Positions 26,174 to 32,331 of a DNA stretch of 32,331 bases are shown piece after piece (within the stretch, counting starts at the first letter, position 1; each line of letters opens with the position of its first letter). The position numbers and the translations under genes were made by a program. Origin of the DNA: Sinorhizobium shofinae (GTDB taxonomy: Bacteria; Pseudomonadota; Alphaproteobacteria; Rhizobiales; Rhizobiaceae); the NCBI GenBank assembly GCA_001704765.1, contig MBFK01000175.1, positions 1 to 32,331 of the forward strand, read 5' to 3'. The notes under the pieces are model-generated. The model was not told the origin of the DNA, did no database searches, and worked only from the letters and a program-made list of their open reading frames with translations.

Positions 26174-26691
26174 TACGCGCCGACCTCACTCTTCATAATC
26201 AATTCCGCTCTGATCTCGTCAATCAATCCCTCCAGTTTTGAGGCCGTAATGCTGCTATCGATCAAGTCCGAGGGAGTTACAATCCTTGTCGGGGAACTAT
26301 GAACATCGCTACCAAACTGGTAAACGCCATCGAACTCTCCGGCTTCCAGCCCCTTCAATGCATCGTTCAGCTCGGACGCCATTCGAGCTGGAGCAACCAC
26401 GGCCAGTTCGAGACCCCGTAGCAAAATCGCGAGTTTCTCCGCGCCGGAGAAGTCCTGCCTTTGTATGAATTCAGCGCTTGATGCGCCTGACGATCGCGGA
26501 CCTGCCACAGGATCAAGGATTTCACGGTCACCGGGCACCCTAAGCTTGATCGGCACAGACTTGCCCGCTTCGATCTCAGCGAGGATCGGCGACAGATAAT
26601 CGTCCCGACCCTGCAGAGTGTCAGCGTCTCTTCGTGTCGTCAAAGTTTGGATTAGATCAGCGTACAAAGCTTCAGATTCTGCTTCGGTCAT
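26173..26691 (-). CDS. Hypothetical protein, partner of the PD-(D/E)xK nuclease
   Basis: This is a 172-residue, acidic, mostly helical protein without a family I recognise. Visible features are a segment GDREILDPVAGPR (about 54-66) and a helical C terminus. It overlaps the upstream small gene (ATGA) and the downstream nuclease (TAATG). The tight coupling and acidic character make an inhibitor, specificity subunit or scaffold possible; this is inference. Confidence 0.7.
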   Translation of the reverse strand: MTEAESEALYADLIQTLTTRRDADTLQGRDDYLSPILAEIEAGKSVPIKLRVPGDREILDPVAGPRSSGASSAEFIQRQDFSGAEKLAILLRGLELAVVAPARMASELNDALKGLEAGEFDGVYQFGSDVHSSPTRIVTPSDLIDSSITASKLEGLIDEIRAELIMKSEVGA

Positions 26692-26894
26692 TCTCGCAAC
26701 TCATTACGCAGTTCGGTGTAATATCGTGGCGCTTCTATACTTTTACGCGAAAACTTCCAGCGGTCTTTTGACCGCAGCGGAGGCAGGTAGACTGGATACG
26801 CACACCGATTGCTGGCGGCCTCGGAGAGAATCATCGAACGAGCAGCGGGCCCTAGAGATGTGAGCTTCGAGGCTTTCGTCGCCCGTCTCGGCAT
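26688..26894 (-). CDS. Small basic protein before the nuclease operon
   Basis: From ATG 26894 (AAGGA ribosome site 5 nt upstream) this encodes 68 residues, basic, ending RYYTELRNELRE, with an ATGA overlap to the next gene. The frame remains open further upstream and an ATG at 27056 is possible. The residues between look half-plausible, so the start is uncertain. No family is recognised. Confidence 0.4.
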   Translation of the reverse strand: MPRRATKASKLTSLGPAARSMILSEAASNRCAYPVYLPPLRSKDRWKFSRKSIEAPRYYTELRNELRE

Positions 26895-27110
26895 GTATCC
26901 TTGACGTTCCGCCTCGGTGACACGGATGAGCTGACCGTTCGCCTCCCAGTTCGCGCCGGAGTCTGGACTATGTCGGCTGCGCCTTGCGAATTCGCGTGGA
27001 GAGGAGGCCGATCGCGAAGAGACATCACGGAGAACAATGGTGCTCGCACTTGGCATGGATCCGGCGCGTGAAGCAGTCAGGTCTTCGAGGCCTGTCGCCA
27101 AGCCGAATCC

Positions 27111-27131
27111 TATAATTGTTGACAAATTTGT
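27111..27131 (+). promoter_or_regulatory. -10 box and palindromic operator before the XRE gene
   Basis: TATAAT (27111-27116) is a perfect -10 hexamer; the predicted transcript start falls on the 10-bp palindrome ACAAATTTGT (27122-27131), which ends 22 bp before the XRE ATG at 27154. This is the usual position of an autorepressor site. No good -35 box is visible. Confidence 0.5.
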
Positions 27132-27153
27132 AGAAGTGCCGCCTGTTCACCGC

Positions 27154-27432
27154 ATGGATTCGATGTCGGAAATCATGCGAGTCCTTCGGGCCGCCCGCGC
27201 GCTCGTCGGACTCAGCCAGGCGGAGCTGGCCGAACTCTCCGGAGTCAGCCGCCAGATCGTCGTGAGAATCGAGAATGGCGAGAGTAACGTCCTCGTCGAC
27301 GCGGTCGAGAAGGTGCGCCGCGCCCTAGAGCAGAAAGGGGCGGCGTTCACGGACGCGACGCCTCAGCACGGCCCGGGCGTCGCTCTCGCCAGGCCGGGCG
27401 GCGCTGCGGACACGGAGACAACGGGGGACTAG
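27154..27432 (+). CDS. Small XRE/HTH_3 transcriptional regulator
   Basis: The protein from ATG 27154 has 92 residues with a canonical Cro/C1-type helix-turn-helix (about 7-60): LSQAELAELSGVSRQIVVRIENGESN. The HipB/C-protein style of short single-domain regulator suggests control of the divergent nuclease operon and itself. The frame is open to an ATG at 27037 with a GGAG site, but that would place the perfect -10 box and palindrome inside the gene, so 27154 is preferred. The last 20 residues are a flexible Gly/Ala/Thr tail. Confidence 0.8.
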   Translation: MDSMSEIMRVLRAARALVGLSQAELAELSGVSRQIVVRIENGESNVLVDAVEKVRRALEQKGAAFTDATPQHGPGVALARPGGAADTETTGD

Positions 27433-27459
27433 GGGGATTGATCCGGCGCCCGGTCCCCC
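27432..27459 (+). terminator. GC-rich inverted repeat after the XRE gene
   Basis: GGGGGA (27432-27437) pairs with TCCCCC (27454-27459), starting at the XRE stop codon. It is weak as a terminator because no T-run follows. Confidence 0.25.
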
Positions 27460-27608
27460 TTCCGGTTGGAAGCGGCTGGGAATTGTTGCCGTCTCAAATC
27501 AGATTTTTGATTCGCACCTGCTGGTCGAATTTTCAAATTGAGACTGGGCAGCCCGTAGGTACTCAAAGCTTTAGCAGGTTAATCGTAATCGTCCGCGCCT
27601 CAGGAGCT

Positions 27609-27830
27609 CTACTTGTCCGCGTTCCCGGAAGGCCGCTTCTTCAGCGTCTCCCTGCGTTTTCCTTGGGACACGAACTTGCGCCCGACCTTGGCCGGTTTGA
27701 AGCCCGCCCTTGACAGCGCCTCGCCAAACGTATCGTTGTCGTCCGGCGTTTCTCCGAGCGGCCCAACGTCGTCGGCCTTGGTCGTCTCGTCCTTACCACC
27801 GCGTGGCATGCCAGACTCCATTTCAAACAA
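27609..27830 (-). CDS. Small hypothetical protein
   Basis: This encodes 73 residues (66 from ATG 27809), acidic in the first half (DETTKADDV) and strongly basic in the second (KVGRKFVSQGKRRETLKKR). Such charge separation could suit a nucleic-acid or chaperone binder, but there is no recognised family. It lies 97 bp after the AAA ATPase gene in the same direction. Confidence 0.45.
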   Translation of the reverse strand: MFEMESGMPRGGKDETTKADDVGPLGETPDDNDTFGEALSRAGFKPAKVGRKFVSQGKRRETLKKRPSGNADK

Positions 27831-27927
27831 TCGCCACCAAGTGGGCGATCCTGCGCAGGTATTTCCGCCAAGGCGTGGGCTTCAATTAGAGATGGCCCCG
27901 TGTTAGCGCCTCCGGTCTTCGGGACGT

Positions 27928-29463
27928 TCATTGTAGTCGCCTTGCGCGCTCGCGCGCATCCCGCAATCCCTCGACGAGACGTTCCAGCCTCCGGATCGAA
28001 CCACCCGTCCAGACGCTCGCCAAGGCATCCAGCTCGAATTCTTCAAGCGGAGTCGCCCAGCGCGGATCGTGACCCGCCTCGATGTACAGGCGCTCCAGGA
28101 TTCGCGAGGCGAAGAGGGGCAACTGGTCAACTCCCGGATCGGGAAAACGAAGGATTCGGCACCTGTCCCGCAAAGCCGCCGGAATCGGCTCCAGCGAGTT
28201 CGCCGTCATCAGCCAGGACACATGCGACAGATCGCAATGGGCCTGAATGTAGGGATCATGCCAGCGGCGCGATGTCTCAGGTTCGAACAGTCCGATCAAC
28301 ACGTCGTGCACGTTGCCATTGTGGCGGCTGGTGCCGATCTTCTCGATCTCGTCGAGAATGACCACTGGGCCGGCGCATTCGTGACGACGCACGACCATAA
28401 TCGCAAGGCTAGGTTCGCCCGACGACCACCTCCGGGCGGTTCCACCAATGGCGCTGTCGTTCAAGCCTCCACAAGAGATGAGCTCGTAGGGCGCGCCGAG
28501 TTCCTCTGTCAATCGCCTTGCGAACCGCGTCTTGCCAGTTCCGGGTGCTCCGAGCAGGATGGCCGGCCCTAGGTGGACATTTGGTCGGCCGCTGAGGCCC
28601 GTGAGCAGATCGTCGACGACCGGCAGCGCATGGGGAAATTCCGCGATCAGTCGCGAACGGACCCCGGTCAGTTCAGGCATGCCGGACAGCGGCAAAGAAC
28701 GCTGCTTGAACTTCGCGAATTCCTTCGCCACCCGCTTCCCATCGGCCGTCGCTTCATTTCCGATGCCACTGATTACTACCACTCCGTCGGTAGGTTGCGT
28801 TTGGTGTTCCCGTGACTCTTCTTCCCAGGTTGCTACCGCAAGATCTTCGGGCGATGAATCCTGGGGTTCCGGCTTGTCGGCCGTTGATGACGTGATCACA
28901 TTTTTAAAGTGCAATTCGTAGTTCCGAACTTCCGGCTCGAACCACTTCGCAGACCTCTGAACAGAGAGGCCTGCTCGTCGGCGCCAGTCGAGTACACGGG
29001 ATTGTGCCGCCCAACCAAGCGAACGCCAAAGCAGGTAGCGGCTCCCCGCAGGAGATAGATCCCCAGAAGCGAGATGGGCGATTTCACCGGCGATCAGGGC
29101 CGTCGCTTGGCCGTCGCCGAAAACGGCCCGATAGAATCTGCACCGCAGGCGACACTCATCGACTGGTAAGCCTTGTGTATCTTCGATGAGATCGAGAGCA
29201 GCCTCCACGGCAAGCACGCTGTCCTCACTCGGCTCCACGGCTAACTCATCCAGGCTGATGGCGAGGAGTTCGAGTCCAGTCCGTTTGCGCTTCTTAACGC
29301 GCCCGGACAGTCGGCTGGAATATTCGCGGATGTCTTCAGCCAAGTCTTCGCGGAAGAACGCCATCCCTCGGAGGAGTTCCTCGGCGGTCGGCAAATGCAA
29401 CCCAGCAACTGCCGCCTTCTGCCGGCGTTGAAAGTGACGGTCTGGCGATGGCTTTTCTGTCAC
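27928..29463 (-). CDS. Lon-like AAA+ ATPase without protease domain
   Basis: This 511-residue protein has an all-helical N-terminal half (about 1-260) and an AAA+ domain: LLGAPGTGKT (Walker A 305-312), VVILDEIEK (Walker B 367-375), WLMTAN (sensor 1, N422) and ALRDRCRILRFP (arginine finger R432). The ATPase core resembles that of Lon, but the protein ends after the lid with no Ser-Lys protease. GTG 29463 is chosen for its AGGGGGG ribosome site; ATG 29520 is possible. Upstream on the same strand lie the tandem small R-W-Y-R proteins, which may be its partners. A decayed copy of its 5' end occurs at about 31.9-32.0 kb. Confidence 0.85.
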   Translation of the reverse strand: MTEKPSPDRHFQRRQKAAVAGLHLPTAEELLRGMAFFREDLAEDIREYSSRLSGRVKKRKRTGLELLAISLDELAVEPSEDSVLAVEAALDLIEDTQGLPVDECRLRCRFYRAVFGDGQATALIAGEIAHLASGDLSPAGSRYLLWRSLGWAAQSRVLDWRRRAGLSVQRSAKWFEPEVRNYELHFKNVITSSTADKPEPQDSSPEDLAVATWEEESREHQTQPTDGVVVISGIGNEATADGKRVAKEFAKFKQRSLPLSGMPELTGVRSRLIAEFPHALPVVDDLLTGLSGRPNVHLGPAILLGAPGTGKTRFARRLTEELGAPYELISCGGLNDSAIGGTARRWSSGEPSLAIMVVRRHECAGPVVILDEIEKIGTSRHNGNVHDVLIGLFEPETSRRWHDPYIQAHCDLSHVSWLMTANSLEPIPAALRDRCRILRFPDPGVDQLPLFASRILERLYIEAGHDPRWATPLEEFELDALASVWTGGSIRRLERLVEGLRDARERARRLQ

Positions 29464-29629
29464 AGGACACCCCCCTGAACCTTGGTCGAGTACTGCGGCG
29501 AGGCAGCCGCGGCGCCGCATGGCTCTGTCGTTGTGGCGGGAAGTCCGATCGCGAGGATGGCGCTCGCCTCCGGAGACGCGTCGCCGGTGGCGGAACCTAT
29601 CGCAACAGCGGACTGTCGATTGTCCCGCT

Positions 29630-29929
29630 TCATGCGCTTCTAGTTCGGGCCGGATGCCCGAGGCGGTACCAACGGTTGAGCGTACGCGCGATGCCGACCT
29701 CTGTGTCCATGAACATCATCTGACTGGTGGTGATTTCTCGACCGTCGCCCAGGGCCGGGTGGCCAAAGACGTAGCCGGAGAGACAAGCCGTTCTAGGTGA
29801 GTACATTTGATGGGCTTCGAGGACGGGAGCGGTGGCGAAGGACAGAGTCCGGGTCAATCCAGCCTCAATCGAGCGTAAATCGGCGGAATGTATCTGCGCA
29901 TCTTCCGCGCTCAAGCAGGTGGACTTCAT
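29630..29929 (-). CDS. Small R-x-x-x-R-W-Y-R-x-G family protein, copy 1
   Basis: This 99-residue protein ends in ARTLNRWYRLGHPAR, preceded by SGYVFGHPALGDG. Both features recur in the copies at 30.1 and 30.7 kb. The layout recalls DUF6634-type proteins of alphaproteobacteria, but I cannot confirm this. An AGAGG ribosome site lies 9 nt before ATG 29929. No catalytic residues are evident. Its repeated occurrence beside an AAA ATPase suggests adaptor or antitoxin-like roles. Confidence 0.65.
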   Translation of the reverse strand: MKSTCLSAEDAQIHSADLRSIEAGLTRTLSFATAPVLEAHQMYSPRTACLSGYVFGHPALGDGREITTSQMMFMDTEVGIARTLNRWYRLGHPARTRSA

Positions 29930-30097
29930 CGGAATAAACCTCTTGGGGCGATTTGTGGCAGGGAGCTGCGAAGGATTGGCGATCAGTCGGGATGGTGGTG
30001 GTCGTCGTTGGTTGGGCTAGGAACAGCGTAGGCGACTGCCAGATCTTTCGAAACTGCCCGGCGCCGTGCCTTCCCAGCGAAGAGTTCTTCCGCATTG

Positions 30098-30484
30098 TCA
30101 GATGTCCCCGTCCACGCTCCATCGACGCAGCGAGTCCTCGGCCAAGGGCGAGGGGTGACCGATGCGGTACCAGCGCTGAGACGAGCGTGCGATGCCTTGC
30201 TCAAGTGAGAAGAGGTGGAGGGGGGAGGTGAAGCTCATCGAACTGCGCTGCGCGCGATGCCCGTCGCTATCGCCGGGATACGTGATGAATCCCACGAGCG
30301 TAGGCACGATGAACTTCTCGATGAACCACTGTTCGACGACCGGCGTGTGGCTGGCGTCAAGCTGGGGGAGGGATTTGCTGTCGATCACGCCGCGTAGGTC
30401 CGCCGCCAGATGCTCGACGGCATTGGCATGGCGTGCGATCGACGCCCATGAGGAATTCGCCCGGTTCTCGCCGATTCTAAGCAT
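30098..30484 (-). CDS. Small R-x-x-x-R-W-Y-R-x-G family protein, copy 2
   Basis: This 128-residue copy ends RSSQRWYRIGHPSPL plus a 17-residue tail. It has a longer N terminus (IARHANAVEHLAADLRG) and diverges most from the others; its middle VGFITYPGDSDGH replaces the usual GHP segment. ATG 30484 has a GAGG site 9 nt upstream; a TTG at 30517 would add 11 residues. Confidence 0.6.
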   Translation of the reverse strand: MLRIGENRANSSWASIARHANAVEHLAADLRGVIDSKSLPQLDASHTPVVEQWFIEKFIVPTLVGFITYPGDSDGHRAQRSSMSFTSPLHLFSLEQGIARSSQRWYRIGHPSPLAEDSLRRWSVDGDI

Positions 30485-30732
30485 CGTGCGCACCCTCGTC
30501 AGCGTGTTGGATGGCAATTGAAATCTCGAGTCGCGAGTGCGGATGGTCGGCGGCGGCGCGGCATTTATGGTGCGGTGGCGCGACGAGGATGGCCGTTCCC
30601 CTCCGGATCCACCCTCCGAGCAGCAGGGTTGGCGGACGGCGGAATGTCCTTCGCATTCCGCAATGTGCCGGGAACGCGATGGGGGACCGGGAAGATGCGC
30701 GGAGCCCAGAGTTATGCAGTCGGTTGCGCATG

Positions 30733-31029
30733 TCAGTTCCTTTCCCCGTGGGGCCGGCCCAGGCGGTACCAGCGGTTCAACGTGCGAGCCAAGCCCTGTG
30801 CGGTGTCGATATGGAACACCTGGGTCGAGAAGCAGCGATGCCCGTTGGCGATGCGCGGGTGTCCGGTGACGATGCCGGTCAGCGCCGCTGCGGGCTGGGG
30901 GACGAGAGCGTACTCGTCGAGGAATGGCGCATCGGCCAGCATGCCGGGATCGAATCCTTCGGAAACGGCCCGTCGGATGTCGTCAGTGAGGCGGGAGAGC
31001 GTGTCCGCGCCGGCGAATGTGTAATGCAT
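30733..31029 (-). CDS. Small R-x-x-x-R-W-Y-R-x-G family protein, copy 3
   Basis: This 98-residue copy has the clearest layout of the family: a helical start (DTLSRLTDDIRRAV), LADAPFLDEYALV, GIVTGHPRIANGH and the end ARTLNRWYRLGRP. An AGGA ribosome site precedes ATG 31029. The frame upstream is open to 31356 but its composition there is not protein-like. Confidence 0.7.
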   Translation of the reverse strand: MHYTFAGADTLSRLTDDIRRAVSEGFDPGMLADAPFLDEYALVPQPAAALTGIVTGHPRIANGHRCFSTQVFHIDTAQGLARTLNRWYRLGRPHGERN

Positions 31030-31371
31030 GAGGTCTGTCCTGGTCAGTTGGATTCTGGATGCTGTGTGTCGTCGGAATGGGCGGATGCGCCGGAACGCGC
31101 AATCAAGTCCGGCGGAGGACGGGCCGCGCGGAGCTTGCCGGGCTGGCCGGTCCAATTCCGCCGCACGGACGCGCCACGGTCGCAAAGACTTTCCCCGCCT
31201 GGCGGCAGGCCCCCTGCGTCGCTGCAGATCGACCTGCCCGGGCGGGGTGCTTCGGGCCACCGCCTGGAAGGCGACATGTCCGGCCGACGCCTGCAGAGAG
31301 CGTTTCCGGGTTGAGCGGCGATGCCCGCGGGGTGGGAGCCCGGAGCTTTGGAACAACTCGATGCGGATGCG
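31030..31371. other. 342-bp gap, no gene seen
   Basis: The region is very GC-rich, so several long open frames exist on both strands, but none has protein-like composition or a ribosome site. I see no RNA gene. Confidence 0.4.
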
Positions 31372-31419
31372 TCAAATCCAATCATGCCGGCGTGCTCCAT
31401 GGTGAAACGATCGAATCAC

Positions 31420-31472
31420 GATCAAAATAATCATGACATGATCAAAATGCTCACCATGTGCACTATTGTCAA
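31420..31472. promoter_or_regulatory. AT-rich operator-like cluster
   Basis: Two direct repeats GATCAAAAT (31420-31428 and 31440-31448) are spaced exactly 20 bp apart, two helical turns. Between them, and overlapping the second, is the perfect palindrome ATCATG-A-CATGAT (31430-31442). A TTGACA -35-like hexamer for the minus strand lies at 31467-31472. It could control the gene copies to its left. Confidence 0.4.
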
Positions 31473-31479
31473 CATACGT

Positions 31480-32020
31480 TGCCGCGTTGCGTCCTTCGCG
31501 CCGCACGAACAGTGTGTGCGCCGGCGCGAGCAGCACGGGGGCATCCCAGGTGTTCGAGACTCGTGAAGAGCTCGTTGGCGAACGCCATGGCCCTCTTCTG
31601 AGCGCCTGCCTCGACATCGTCACGTCGCCGGTCAGTCTCGTCGTCGGCCTGATGTAGCCCTGCGCGTCGACGCGCCCGGCCGACAGGAGTGCTGGCAGGC
31701 CGTTGGCGACCAGCGGGTGGACCTCCCTCGGGAGCGGGCGCCGACCGCCCGGGACAGCCGACAAAAAGGATTCCGGCAGCGAGCCGCTGTTCTGCCTCAG
31801 TCCCCTCGACCAGCCGCTCAGCATTCCCCTCAGCCATCCGCTCGGCACCCCCTTCGACCAGCCGGACGGCGTCGTGGAGGCGCGCGTCGTCGGGCAGCGG
31901 CGGCACTCGCGGGTGCCCGCCGGCCGCCCGTTTCGCCCCGTATTCGCGGATGTCTTCGGCTTAGTCATCGCGGAAGGACCCCTCCCTCGAAGCATTCCTA
32001 GGCCGTCGGCAGCTCTGCGC
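31480..32020 (-). pseudogene. Decayed composite: broken AAA 5' copy plus a frameshifted unknown gene
   Basis: Reading on the minus strand, about 32015-31930 gives LPTA-stop then FRDD-stop-AEDIREYG, matching the start of the intact AAA ATPase (LPTAEELL, FFREDLAEDIREYS) but with two stop codons. Farther on, about 31710-31490, the frames switch twice: RPTTRLTGDVTMSRQ, then QKRAMAFANELFTSLEHLG, then APVLLAPAHTLFVRRE. Joined together these form a plausible conserved C-terminal domain, seen in my recollection in unnamed mobile-element proteins. One shift falls in a CCCCC run near 31550. The region is no longer coding. Confidence 0.55.
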
Positions 32021-32031
32021 TCACAGTAGCG

Positions 32032-32331
32032 AAACGCGTCAAAAATGCCTTGGCAAGAGGCGGATTACCTGGTTGGCTCATCTGTATTTGGAAAAGGGCG
32101 TCAGGATTTTTTGGCGCATGGCATGATTTCAATCACTTAGCTGCGTCAACTTAGTTTTGGCCCATCACTACTACCAGGAAATCATGCTTAAGCCATGTAG
32201 GCTGACCTGCAGGCCGAGAGCTGCTTAGGTAATCCCGGCACCACTGCTGGTAGATCGTGTCTCAGGGAGTGGTGTAGCTTCCGGCAGGCAGCCGTGCTTT
32301 CCAGCGAGAGCCGGAGGGGATATCAGCGTGC
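32032..32331. other. Right edge, no gene seen
   Basis: Neither strand has a convincing frame here. The GC content is lower than in the neighbours. It could hold a mobile-element end, but I see no terminal repeats within the window. Confidence 0.35.

Noticed and set aside
26895..27125. Long N-terminal extension of the small basic protein from TTG 27125
   Set aside because: The start would lie within the XRE promoter and palindrome and has no ribosome site.
30511..31314. 267-codon plus-strand frame
   Set aside because: It is antisense to copy 3 of the small family and shows no protein-like pattern or ribosome site.
31372..31995. Single 207-residue minus-strand protein
   Set aside because: The conserved-looking segments are split over two frames, so this frame is a partly decayed remnant, not an intact gene.
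1..32331. CRISPR array, tRNA or rRNA genes
   Set aside because: I saw no regularly spaced repeats and no tRNA or rRNA signatures on reading both strands by eye; a tRNAscan-SE run could still find one.

Overview
The window is about 32 kb of high-GC DNA, compact and full of stop/start overlaps. Protein styles (periplasmic COG3904-like protein, DUF4236, Gfo/Idh/MocA and SRAP fragments) suggest an alphaproteobacterium, probably Hyphomicrobiales. This is inference; no rRNA, tRNA or housekeeping gene is present to fix it. It reads as a composite accessory or defence island: complete gene sets separated by truncated leftovers of ordinary genes.

Region 1 (about 0.16-10.6 kb, minus strand) is one long operon. 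In transcription order it holds a DUF4236 + SH3 membrane protein, a secreted unknown, hxsD, hxsB, hxsC and hxsA (His-Xaa-Ser repeat peptide system with two radical SAM maturases), then a TerY-type vWA protein, a PP2C phosphatase, a membrane-anchored kinase with helix-hairpin-helix domain (the TerY-P triad), and an SH3-domain membrane protein. Most junctions from hxsD onward overlap, so the peptide-modification and phosphorylation modules look co-translated.

Region 2 (10.8-17.3 kb, plus strand) diverges from region 1 across a 250-bp spacer carrying a perfect palindrome. It encodes an SNase-like nuclease with a concealed signal peptide, a four-TM coiled-coil protein, a TM-anchored vWA-like protein, a MotA/ZorA-like channel with a long helical tail, a MotB/ZorB-like OmpA-domain protein, and an Mrr-type PD-(D/E)xK nuclease. 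This is the architecture of an ion-driven anti-phage motor (Zorya logic) with a gene set I do not recognise as a named type. Together with region 1 it is the best candidate here for an undescribed envelope-sensing system.

Region 3 (17.3-22.4 kb) holds a truncated SRAP (yedK-like) gene, a ClpP-like periplasmic protein, a short and possibly frameshifted unknown, an HNH-RecQ-type helicase fusion diverging from a DUF429 protein, and the 3' part of a Gfo/Idh/MocA oxidoreductase.

Region 4 (22.4-27.5 kb) is a two-gene SIR2-HerA system (Nezha type), convergent with a small operon ending in a PD-(D/E)xK nuclease. That operon faces a small XRE regulator with a clear -10 box and a palindromic operator.

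Region 5 (27.6-32.3 kb, minus strand) has a small unknown, a Lon-like AAA+ ATPase without a protease domain, three divergent copies of a small family ending in R-x-x-x-R-W-Y-R-x-G, and a decayed stretch that includes a broken partial copy of the AAA gene's 5' end. The last 300 bp have no recognisable gene.
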